This document shows, piece by piece, positions 48,033-55,634 of a stretch of DNA of 64,000 nucleotides. The notes under the pieces were generated by a model. That model was not told where the DNA came from, did not search any database, and worked only from the letters and a program-made list of their open reading frames with translations. The position numbers and the translations under genes are program-made. This DNA is from Clostridiales bacterium (GTDB taxonomy: Bacteria; Bacillota; Clostridia; Christensenellales; Borkfalkiaceae). Numbering within the stretch: position 1 is the stretch's first letter; each line of letters starts with the position of its first letter. The stretch is taken from contig SVHK01000002.1 in NCBI GenBank assembly GCA_015055865.1, forward strand, positions 1 through 64,000, written 5' to 3'.

Positions 48033-49388
48033 CAAGAAAATAAGTTTGGTAGACTGAATTGGACGATACTTTTATTGTTTGGATTAATCGGTCAAATCGC
48101 TTGGTCGGTGGAGAATATGTATTTTAACACTTTCGTCTTTGACGAAGTGGATAAAAATCTCGACGCCATTACGTTGATGGTACAATTAAGTGGTATTACG
48201 GCGACTATCGTAACTTTAATCGCTGGTACTTTGTCGGATAAAATCGGAAATAGGCGTTCGTTTATCTCTTGGGGGTACGCGATTTGGGGGGTAACGGTTG
48301 CGCTTTTCGGGTTTTTATCTCCGCAAACGGTAGGTTCATTATTCGGTGTGGAAGGGGATAAGGCAATCGCTTTGGCGTTGACGCTCGTTATTATATTCGA
48401 CTGCGTTATGACCTTCTTCGGTTCGACGGCGAACGACGCAAGTTTCAACGCTTGGGTAACGGATAACACGAAATCGTCTTACCGTGGTTCGGTTGAAGGA
48501 GTATTGTCCATTTTACCGCTCGTTGCAATGTTAATCGTTGCAGGCGGGTTTGGGATATTAAAAGACGCGTTTGGGTATTCGACTTTGTTTTTAATGCTCG
48601 GTATTTTTATTTCCGCTTGCGGGGTTGCCGGAATATTCTTTGTGAAAGATAGCCCGTGTCTTAAAAAGAACGGCAATTTTAAAGATATTATTTACGGGTT
48701 TAAACCGAGCGTAGTTAAAGGGAATAAGCCGTTTTATTTAACGCTTTGCGTTATCGGTATGTACGGTATCGCTTGTCAAATTTTTATGCCGTATTTAATT
48801 ATTTATATGAGCACGTATTTGTCGTTTACAACGATAGAATATAGCGTTGTGTTCGGGCTTGCTATCGTACTCGGGGCAGGTTTGAATTTATATTTGACTC
48901 GGCTCTCCGATAAAAAAGACAAAATTAAAATGATTTATTTGGCTGCGACGATTTTTATGCTGGGGCTTCTTGGAATGTATTTCACCCAAGGCGAGAATAA
49001 GACGCTTCTTTTAATCTTTTTCGGTTTATTTGGTTTCGTTATGATTTCGGGGAACATTTTAATTTCCGCGCTCTGCGGTTCGACTTTGCGCGATTATACT
49101 CCCGCGGGCGTAGTAGGAAAATTGCAAGGGGTTAGAATGGTATTTAGCGTGCTCATTCCGATGGTGTTCGGACCGATGATTGGGAACGCGATTAATAAGG
49201 CGAGAAACGTACCCTTGCCCGGCGACGGCTTGACTGCCGACGCTATGACGACGCAATACATACCCGCGCCCGAAATTTTTTTGGCGGCGACGATTATGAC
49301 GGCGTTCGTGTTCGTCGTATTACCGATATTACAAAAGGCGATTGAAAAGAAAAAGAGCGATTTAGACAACGAAAAAGGAGAGAGTTAA
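48030..49388 (+). CDS. MFS/GPH-type glycoside-cation symporter
   Basis: 452 residues, 12 spans. N-terminal NWTILLLFGLIGQIAWSVEN; TM2-3 loop GTLSDKIGNRRSFISWGY is an MFS signature. The layout and the downstream glycosidase suggest the glycoside-pentoside-hexuronide:cation symporter group. An unusual SD-like tract, AAGGGGGCAGGT, stands before the ATG. It is followed after one base by the GH2 gene, so both form an operon for uptake and cleavage of a glycoside. Confidence 0.88.
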   Translation: MQENKFGRLNWTILLLFGLIGQIAWSVENMYFNTFVFDEVDKNLDAITLMVQLSGITATIVTLIAGTLSDKIGNRRSFISWGYAIWGVTVALFGFLSPQTVGSLFGVEGDKAIALALTLVIIFDCVMTFFGSTANDASFNAWVTDNTKSSYRGSVEGVLSILPLVAMLIVAGGFGILKDAFGYSTLFLMLGIFISACGVAGIFFVKDSPCLKKNGNFKDIIYGFKPSVVKGNKPFYLTLCVIGMYGIACQIFMPYLIIYMSTYLSFTTIEYSVVFGLAIVLGAGLNLYLTRLSDKKDKIKMIYLAATIFMLGLLGMYFTQGENKTLLLIFFGLFGFVMISGNILISALCGSTLRDYTPAGVVGKLQGVRMVFSVLIPMVFGPMIGNAINKARNVPLPGDGLTADAMTTQYIPAPEIFLAATIMTAFVFVVLPILQKAIEKKKSDLDNEKGES

Positions 49389-49389
49389 A

Positions 49390-51114
49390 ATGCGTTTAAA
49401 AACGGATTACGAGGTCGGAAATATTCCGCATTCGGAGTACCCCCGTCCGCAATTACGACGGGAAAATTGGTTGTGTTTGAACGGCGAATGGTCGTTTGCA
49501 AAAGTAAAACAAGCGGAAGAAGTAAGCGTCTTTAGCGAGACAATTCTCGTGCCCTTTTCGCCTGAAACGCTTAATAGCGGAATTGCTGAAGGATTTAAAC
49601 TTAACGACGACGAGAAACTCGTTTACGAGCGTGAAGTTTTTTTGGACGAGAATTTGTTAAAAGGAGTAACTTTACTCCATTTCGGCGCGGTTGACCAAGA
49701 ATGTGAAGTCTTTTTTAACGGCGTTTCCGTTTGTAAGCACAAAGGTGGTTATACTCCTTTTAGCGCGGATATAACGGAAAACGCCAAACTCGGTAAGAAC
49801 GTTTTAAGGGTCGAATGCGTAGATTATATAGAAAAATCGAGTGGAGCGCGCGGAAAACAAAGCTCTACTCCGAAAGAGATTTGGTACACCCCCCAAAGCG
49901 GTATTTGGCAAACGGTTTGGTTGGAGAGCGCGCCGAAAGAGTATATTCAAGATTTGAGAATTTACACGAACGCAAAAGATAAAAGCGTAACGTTGCTTTC
50001 TCAGTTTAACGGGAAACAAACGGTACGGGTTTATGATGACGATAAGGAAATTATTTGCGAAAGTTTTGATAACAAAACGATTTCGTTAGAGTACGATTTC
50101 GAGCTTTGGTCACCTGAAAATCCCAAGCTTTACGATTTTACGATTGAAACGGAGAGCGGTGATAAAATTTTTTCTTATTTTGGCGTTCGCTCGTTCGGTA
50201 TGGGCAAAGACGAAAACGGTACGCCAAGGCTTTTCTTGAACGGTAAACCTTATTTTTATAACGGAATTTTAGACCAAGGTTATTGGTCGGACGGGCTTTT
50301 GACTTATCCTTGCGACCAGGCGATTATTGACGAACTTAAAATTTTAAAGTCGATGGGCTTTACGATGATAAGAAAACATATCAAGATAGAGCCGATGCGT
50401 TGGTATTATCATTGCGATAGATTGGGTTTAACCGTTTGGCAGGATTTCGTCAACGGCGGTGGTGAATATAAGTTTACGCACATTGCGCTTTTTCCCTTTT
50501 TAGGATTTCATCATAAAGACGACGATTATAAATTCTTCGCACGTGAAAACGAAGGGGGCAGGGTTGAGTTTTTGAACGCAGTTGACGAAACTTTAAACGC
50601 GCTCAAGAACTGTACGTCGATTGCTTGTTGGGTGCCCTTTAACGAAGGCTGGGGGCAGTTTGATTCGGCGTTGGTTACGGAAAAAGTATTGGCGTTTGAC
50701 GATAGCCGTATCGTTGATTCCGTTAGTGGTTGGCACGACCAAGGCAAGGATAAAACGCTTTTAAAAAGTTTGCATACCTATTATACGCCCTTGCGCGTTC
50801 CCAAGGATTCTCGACCCGTCGTTTTAAGCGAGTTCGGTGGGTATTCTTTGAAAACGGAAGGACACGTGTTCAGTGATAAAGAGTTTGGATATAAAGTCTT
50901 TAAAACGCAAGGCGAATTTGTTTCGGCAATGAAGAAATTGTATTTAAAGAAATTAAAGCCTTTGATAAAAAAAGGACTTTGCGCCTGCGTTTATACGCAA
51001 GTTTCCGACGTGGAAGAAGAAATCAACGGGCTTATAACGTTCGATAGAAAAGTTGTAAAAATGCCGATTGAAGAAATGAAAAAACTTAACGACGAAATTA
51101 ATAAAGAATTGTAA
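49390..51114 (+). CDS. Glycoside hydrolase family 2 (beta-glycosidase)
   Basis: 574 residues: GH2 sugar-binding domain (residues about 1-180), Ig-like domain (about 180-270), TIM barrel (270-560). N-terminal PRPQLRRENWLCLNGEW; catalytic acid/base Glu in CWVPFNEGWGQFD near 420; nucleophile Glu in PVVLSEFGGY near 482. No signal peptide, so it acts inside the cell on a substrate imported by the GPH carrier. It could be a beta-glucuronidase (uxaC is in the window) or a beta-galactosidase; the sequence alone does not decide. SD AAAGGAGAG. Confidence 0.93.
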   Translation: MRLKTDYEVGNIPHSEYPRPQLRRENWLCLNGEWSFAKVKQAEEVSVFSETILVPFSPETLNSGIAEGFKLNDDEKLVYEREVFLDENLLKGVTLLHFGAVDQECEVFFNGVSVCKHKGGYTPFSADITENAKLGKNVLRVECVDYIEKSSGARGKQSSTPKEIWYTPQSGIWQTVWLESAPKEYIQDLRIYTNAKDKSVTLLSQFNGKQTVRVYDDDKEIICESFDNKTISLEYDFELWSPENPKLYDFTIETESGDKIFSYFGVRSFGMGKDENGTPRLFLNGKPYFYNGILDQGYWSDGLLTYPCDQAIIDELKILKSMGFTMIRKHIKIEPMRWYYHCDRLGLTVWQDFVNGGGEYKFTHIALFPFLGFHHKDDDYKFFARENEGGRVEFLNAVDETLNALKNCTSIACWVPFNEGWGQFDSALVTEKVLAFDDSRIVDSVSGWHDQGKDKTLLKSLHTYYTPLRVPKDSRPVVLSEFGGYSLKTEGHVFSDKEFGYKVFKTQGEFVSAMKKLYLKKLKPLIKKGLCACVYTQVSDVEEEINGLITFDRKVVKMPIEEMKKLNDEINKEL

Positions 51115-51129
51115 GAAAAATGTAAAAAA

Positions 51130-51160
51130 TAACGGCTCCGAATCTTTTTCGGAGCCGTTA
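51130..51160. terminator. Bidirectional terminator between GH2 and aprt-like genes
   Basis: 13-bp stem (51130-51142 with 51148-51160), loop TCTTT, between convergent genes; A/T-rich on both sides. Confidence 0.85.
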
Positions 51161-51175
51161 AAATTTATAACTGAA

Positions 51176-51718
51176 TTAGAAAAGGGGAAGGGGTTTTAAA
51201 TAAATAACGTCTGCACGGTTCGCCGCTTCGCCTTCCGCGAGAACGAACGCTTTTTTATGGATAATTCCGCCCGCTTTTTCAACGATTGCTTCAAGACCTG
51301 AGAGCGACGCGCCCGTTGAAACTACGTCGTCCACGATGCCCACTTTTTTACCTTTCAAAAGCTCAACGTCGTGTTTGGATAAGTACATTTTTTGTTCTTT
51401 GCCCGTCGTGATAGACGATTCAATATCAACGCTAATACCGTCTTGCATATAGAGTTTTTTGCTCTTTCTTGCAACGGCGTAATAGCGTTGGTTGAGTTCT
51501 CTTGCGATACAATGGGTCAGTTGTAAACCTTTGGATTCCGCGGTAATAAGAACTTCGCAATCTGCAAGCTTAGGCGCGAGTTGTTTTGCGACGTGTTCAG
51601 TTAGTGCGCTATCGCCGTGTAAATTAAAGAACGCAATTTTGATTCCGCTCGGTAAAGGAAGAATGGGAAGGTTTGCCTCGAATCCGTCAAAATCAATCGT
51701 GTAAAATTCTTGTTCCAT
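51176..51718 (-). CDS. Adenine-phosphoribosyltransferase-like protein
   Basis: 180 residues. Salvages a purine base with PRPP. The PRPP motif is VGIVDDVVSTGASL near residue 126; other landmarks are NLPILPLPSG (N-terminus), LITAESKGLQLTH near 58, and the ending DVIYLKPLPLF. It matches the branch of the family annotated as adenine or xanthine phosphoribosyltransferase in Firmicutes; the base is not certain. Monocistronic on the - strand; GGAG with the ATG at 51718. Confidence 0.88.
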   Translation of the reverse strand: MEQEFYTIDFDGFEANLPILPLPSGIKIAFFNLHGDSALTEHVAKQLAPKLADCEVLITAESKGLQLTHCIARELNQRYYAVARKSKKLYMQDGISVDIESSITTGKEQKMYLSKHDVELLKGKKVGIVDDVVSTGASLSGLEAIVEKAGGIIHKKAFVLAEGEAANRADVIYLKPLPLF

Positions 51719-51765
51719 TATTAAAACTCCTATAATTTTCTTTCGTATGGTTGCTTACCGAATTT

Positions 51766-51794
51766 ATTATACCACTTTCTCTCAAAAAAGTAAA
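51766..51794 (-). promoter_or_regulatory. Promoter for the phosphoribosyltransferase gene
   Basis: On the - strand, TTTACT (complement of 51789-51794), 17-base spacer, TATAAT (complement of 51766-51771). Confidence 0.72.
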
Positions 51795-51878
51795 TAGTTT
51801 TTAAAAAATAAAAGTTTTTTTTGGGAAATTTTTGCTTGCGGAAAGACGTTGGGATTATGCTGACTTAGTTGTGATGAG

Positions 51879-51907
51879 TTGACTTTTTTCTGAGTTCGTG
51901 GTAGAAT
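51879..51907 (+). promoter_or_regulatory. Promoter for the recX operon
   Basis: TTGACT at 51879-51884, 17-base spacer, TAGAAT at 51902-51907. Divergent from the phosphoribosyltransferase promoter. Confidence 0.72.
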
Positions 51908-51928
51908 AATTAAAAAGGAGAGTTGGTC

Positions 51929-52564
51929 GTGAGCGAAATTACTTCAATAACCCCACAAGTCAAAGATAAGACCCGTTGTAACGTTTATCTCGACGGGCGG
52001 TTTTATTGCGGTTTGAAATTTGAAACGGTGGTAAAAAACCGATTAAAAGTCGGTATGAACGTAAGTGAAAAATTTATGAACGAAATACAGCTCGATAGCG
52101 AAAAATCGGCAGCGCTTGAAAAGACGTTCGTTTTTATTACCACTAGCGCAAAAACGGAAAAGCAAATTCGCGATTATTTATACAAAAAAGGATATTTGCC
52201 TGCCGTAGTGAATTACGTTTTAGATAAAATGCGTGATTATCGCTACGTGGACGATTTGGATTACGCGCAAAGCTACGTAGGAAACGTTGGAGCAAGAAAG
52301 GGTAAACGTCTTATAAAAATGGAACTTTTTAAAAAAGGTATTTCTAAAGAAAATATTGAAAATGCTTTGGAAACGTTACAAGAAGACGACCAAGAAAGCG
52401 CGGCGATTGGGATTTTAAATAAATATATGCGCTCAAAAGAGCCGACGAGAGAAAATATTGCGAAAGCTTATCGATATTTAATGAGTAAAGGCTTTGATTA
52501 CGATACGGCGAAAAAGGCGATTGAACAATTTGGTTCGCTTGATGAAGAAAGGGAGTATGAATGA
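51929..52564 (+). CDS. recX: Regulatory protein RecX
   Basis: Modulator of RecA filaments. 211 residues from GTG 51929, which has AAAGGAG eight bases upstream; the in-frame TTG at 51923 is too close to that SD. All-helical three-repeat layout: LEKTFVFITTSAKTEKQIRDY near residue 65; YRYVDDLDYAQSYV near 107; KGKRLIKMELFKKGIS near 128. It overlaps birA by four bases. RecX is usually near recA, but recA is not in this window. Confidence 0.9.
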   Translation: MSEITSITPQVKDKTRCNVYLDGRFYCGLKFETVVKNRLKVGMNVSEKFMNEIQLDSEKSAALEKTFVFITTSAKTEKQIRDYLYKKGYLPAVVNYVLDKMRDYRYVDDLDYAQSYVGNVGARKGKRLIKMELFKKGISKENIENALETLQEDDQESAAIGILNKYMRSKEPTRENIAKAYRYLMSKGFDYDTAKKAIEQFGSLDEEREYE

Positions 52565-53250
52565 AAATAATCCGTTTTGACGAAATTAATTCCACGAACG
52601 AGTATGCCAAAAAATTGCAAGAATATGACGAAAACGTCTTTATTCTTGCGAAAAAACAAACGAGTGGAAAAGGTACGAAGGGTCGGTCGTTTTCTTCAAA
52701 TGAAGGGGGCGTGTATTTGACGAAAGTTTGTATTCATTCGAATTTTTTGGCGAAAGACGCGTTTTTAATTATGGCAAGAACTGCGGTGGCAGTTTGTAAG
52801 ACGCTTGAAGATTTTTCGCTTTCGCCAAAGATAAAATGGGCGAACGACGTGTTCGTATCCAATAAGAAAATTTGCGGAATTTTAATTGAAAACGTGTTTT
52901 CGGGAAAACGAATCGTCCGTTCGATTATCGGCGTAGGATTAAACGTAAATAACGCTTTGCCGGAAGAATTGGAAAAATGCGCGACGACGATGCAACTTGA
53001 AAAGAACGAACCGCTTGATTTTCAAGCGGTTGAAAATAAATTGATTGCCTACTTGAATGAAGAATTCTCTATGGAAGAATATTTGAAACGCGTAGGTTAT
53101 TTGAACGAAGAAATAACGTTTGTTGAGAACGGAAAAGGGTTTCTTGCAGTTGCCGTGCGAGTGGAAAACGACGGGGGATTGGTTGTTGAAACGAGCGACG
53201 GCGAAAGAAAAGTTTACACGGGAGAAGTTTCATTAAGGTTGAAAAGATGA
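52561..53250 (+). CDS. birA: Biotin--[acetyl-CoA-carboxylase] ligase
   Basis: Attaches biotin to carboxylases. 229 residues, lacking the N-terminal DNA-binding domain, so it is a ligase only. Landmarks: DEINSTNEYAK, KQTSGKGTKGRSFSSNEGG (the GRxxR-type biotin loop), catalytic Lys in IKWANDVFVSNKKICGIL, and a C-terminal SH3-like segment near residue 195. It starts within the recX stop (ATGA), and its own stop overlaps nnr in the same way: a tightly coupled recX-birA-nnr operon. Confidence 0.93.
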   Translation: MKIIRFDEINSTNEYAKKLQEYDENVFILAKKQTSGKGTKGRSFSSNEGGVYLTKVCIHSNFLAKDAFLIMARTAVAVCKTLEDFSLSPKIKWANDVFVSNKKICGILIENVFSGKRIVRSIIGVGLNVNNALPEELEKCATTMQLEKNEPLDFQAVENKLIAYLNEEFSMEEYLKRVGYLNEEITFVENGKGFLAVAVRVENDGGLVVETSDGERKVYTGEVSLRLKR

Positions 53251-54740
53251 GATATTTATTGACAAACGAACAAATGCGAAAGGCGGACGAGTTTGCGATG
53301 CAAAATACGCCGGCCTTGCTTTTAATGGAACGGGCAGGTAAAGCTCTTGCGGAAAAAATTAGACGCTTAAACGTGAAAGGCAACGTGCTTTGCGTATGTG
53401 GTGGCGGTAATAACGGTGGCGACGGATTCGTTTGCGCGCGGTATTTGTTGGAATTGGGGTTCCCTATTTCCGTCTTTTGCAATGCGAAAAAATTTAGCCA
53501 AGAAACGGAAATTAACAAACGTAAGTATTTAAAAACGGGTGGAAAAATCGTAGAAGAATTGCCAAATTTAAACGTGGATTTGCTCGTCGATTGCTTGCTT
53601 GGTACGGGTTTTAAGGGTGAGTTAAAGGAAGAAAGCAAACGAATTATTGAAAAAATAAATCTTTTGAAAGCGCAGGGCGCGTATGTGCTTTCCGCGGACG
53701 TACCGTCTGGGCTTGGGGATAACGGACTTTCTAAAGTAAGCGTTTTAGCGAATGAAACGCTTTGTGTTGGACAAGAAAAGCTTGCGCTTAGATTGTTGGA
53801 TGGATTGGATTGTAGCGGAAAGGTTTCTACTATGGATATTGGTATTGACGTTTTAGAAATCGAGAAGAAGAATTACGTGACGGCAATCGAAAAGCAAGAC
53901 GTAAAAGAACGGTTGCCTAAAAGAAAACGTAATTCGCATAAAGGCTCTTTCGGTAAAGTCGCTGTTGTGGGCGGTAGTTTGAAATACACGGGCGCGCCCT
54001 ATCTTTCCGCTCTTTCCGCCTTGCGTAGCGGGGTTGGTTATACTGCGCTATTTGTTCCAAACGGAATAGCGGAATATTATATTTTAAAAGCGCCTGAAAT
54101 TTTACTTGAACGGTTAAACGGTGGGGGCAGTATCGAGTTTAACGAAAAAGATTTTGAAAAAATGCTCGATTACGGTGCCGTTTGCTTTGGAATGGGATTG
54201 GGCGAAAGTGAAGATGTGTGTAAAGGCGTAGAATATTTGCTTGAAAATTATACGGGAAAACTAGTTTTAGATGCGGACGGGTTGAATAGTTTGGCGAAAT
54301 TTGGTTCAACGAAATGCTTTTTAAATAAAAAATGCGAAGTACTCGTTACTCCGCACGTTAAGGAGTTTTCAAGACTTACTTCGCTTTCAGTAGAAGAAAT
54401 TTTAAACGATTGCGTCGCGCAGGCAAAGACTTTTGCAAAAGAAAAGAACGTGACATTACTTTTAAAGGGCGCATCGACGATTATTACGGATGGGAATAAA
54501 ACGATTTTGAATCTTGCCGGTTGTTCCGCGCAAGCAAAAGGCGGTACGGGTGACGTGCTGGCTGGGGTAATAGGCGGACTTTGCGCGCAAGGGCTTTCTA
54601 TATTTGACGCTGGAGCGTGCGGTAGTTATCTCGTAGGTATATCGGCGGAAATAGCAAGTCAAGAACTTTCTTGTTATTCGGCGTTACCAAGTGATTTTAT
54701 TCAAAATATAGGAAAAGCATTTAAGTATATAAACGAATAA
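53247..54740 (+). CDS. nnr: Bifunctional NAD(P)H-hydrate epimerase/dehydratase
   Basis: Repairs hydrated NAD(P)H. 497 residues. The N-terminal epimerase (YjeF_N) has CVCGGGNNGGDGFVCARYL near residue 50 and DCLLGTGFKGEL near 113. The C-terminal ADP-dependent dehydratase (carbohydrate kinase-like) has RKRNSHKGSFGKVAVVGGS near 225, LDADGLNSL near 340, VTPHVKEFSRL near 365, and KGGTGDVLAGVIGGL near 432. Both halves are complete. Four-base overlap with birA. Convergent with the - strand gene after seven bases. Confidence 0.95.
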   Translation: MRYLLTNEQMRKADEFAMQNTPALLLMERAGKALAEKIRRLNVKGNVLCVCGGGNNGGDGFVCARYLLELGFPISVFCNAKKFSQETEINKRKYLKTGGKIVEELPNLNVDLLVDCLLGTGFKGELKEESKRIIEKINLLKAQGAYVLSADVPSGLGDNGLSKVSVLANETLCVGQEKLALRLLDGLDCSGKVSTMDIGIDVLEIEKKNYVTAIEKQDVKERLPKRKRNSHKGSFGKVAVVGGSLKYTGAPYLSALSALRSGVGYTALFVPNGIAEYYILKAPEILLERLNGGGSIEFNEKDFEKMLDYGAVCFGMGLGESEDVCKGVEYLLENYTGKLVLDADGLNSLAKFGSTKCFLNKKCEVLVTPHVKEFSRLTSLSVEEILNDCVAQAKTFAKEKNVTLLLKGASTIITDGNKTILNLAGCSAQAKGGTGDVLAGVIGGLCAQGLSIFDAGACGSYLVGISAEIASQELSCYSALPSDFIQNIGKAFKYINE

Positions 54741-54741
54741 A

Positions 54742-54770
54742 TCCGTATTATCGGTAACCGAAAATACGGA
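54742..54770. terminator. Hairpin at convergent nnr/54748 gene ends
   Basis: 8-bp stem TCCGTATT/AATACGGA (54742-54749 with 54763-54770) with an inner CGG/CCG; it overlaps the last codons of the - strand gene. T-runs on either side are poor. Confidence 0.4.
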
Positions 54771-55539
54771 CGAATACGGAAGTAAGAAGCAGTAAACAAC
54801 CGCTGATGACGTAATAGGCGGGATAGGGGATAAAGACGGAGCTTGCCAAAATCATCGCGCCCCCCGAAAAGAAACGTTTAGAGTTGCTTTTTGCGAATGC
54901 GATATTTCGTTTTTTGCGTTTTACGGGCATAGCCGTTTTTATCGGGTATTCTTTAGGAATTGAGTCGTTGCTTTTTAAGGCTTTATATAATTTGTTTCCG
55001 TCGATATTTAAAATTCCGAGTTTCTCTATCAAGCTTTGCGCTTCTAAAGTCGCTTTATCAAATAAAAGTACGGGTGCGGGTTCTTGTTTGAGTTTAGGGT
55101 AAAAACGTGCAATATCGTCGCAGGTAATTTCGTTAAATTTAAAAATCGGAAAAAACGCGTAGCCTTGTAAAAAAAGTTTGCTTAAATTGTTTTCGTCTTT
55201 CTTTTGCGCGTATTCGTTGGTGGTGTTCGGAGCGTTGAGTAGGCTTAAAAGGAAAGGAAGTATAGGTTTGAAAAAATTAATAATTTCTTCTTCCGTTGCG
55301 AGTTTTAAATAAAAACAAAGCGACTCTTTTTCGTCTTCTTCCGATTTTTTCAAAGCAAAAAGTTCGCGTTTCTTTTTTAAATACAAAGATAATAGATAGC
55401 TTCCAGCAAGTCCGAATGAAACGGACAAAATCAAAGAAAAAATAAGCGGTATTTTGAAATATCGCAATAAGAATAAAGCGCAAAAACCAAGAAAGGCAAA
55501 GGTAAAAATAAGGTCTGAATAATAAGCGGATTTTTTCAT
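54748..55539 (-). CDS. Predicted membrane protein of unknown function
   Basis: 263 residues, not recognised. Two N-terminal spans (about residues 8-28 and 32-53), a soluble middle region of about 150 residues rich in Lys, Phe and Leu, and a C-terminal pair of spans (about 228-245 and 247-262). The soluble part contains DDIARFYPKLKQEPAPVLLF and a basic stretch before the last spans (VKRKKRNIAFAKSNSKRF). No catalytic motif seen. It is divergent from nadD, with overlapping promoters. Confidence 0.7.
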   Translation of the reverse strand: MKKSAYYSDLIFTFAFLGFCALFLLRYFKIPLIFSLILSVSFGLAGSYLLSLYLKKKRELFALKKSEEDEKESLCFYLKLATEEEIINFFKPILPFLLSLLNAPNTTNEYAQKKDENNLSKLFLQGYAFFPIFKFNEITCDDIARFYPKLKQEPAPVLLFDKATLEAQSLIEKLGILNIDGNKLYKALKSNDSIPKEYPIKTAMPVKRKKRNIAFAKSNSKRFFSGGAMILASSVFIPYPAYYVISGCLLLLTSVFVRIFGYR

Positions 55540-55574
55540 ATTTTAATTTTTGCCGAAAAAACACCGTTTTAAAC

Positions 55575-55603
55575 TTGAAAAACGGCGGAAAATATAGTAT
55601 AAT
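55575..55603 (+). promoter_or_regulatory. Promoter for the nadD operon
   Basis: TTGAAA at 55575-55580, 17-base spacer, TATAAT at 55598-55603. Confidence 0.78.
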
Positions 55604-55620
55604 GTAGGAAATGAAGTCAA
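55591..55620 (-). promoter_or_regulatory. Promoter for the divergent membrane-protein gene
   Basis: On the - strand, TTGACT (complement of 55615-55620), 18-base spacer, TATATT (complement of 55591-55596). It overlaps the nadD promoter, so the two should compete for polymerase. Confidence 0.6.
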
Positions 55621-55634
55621 GGAGAAAGGTATAG

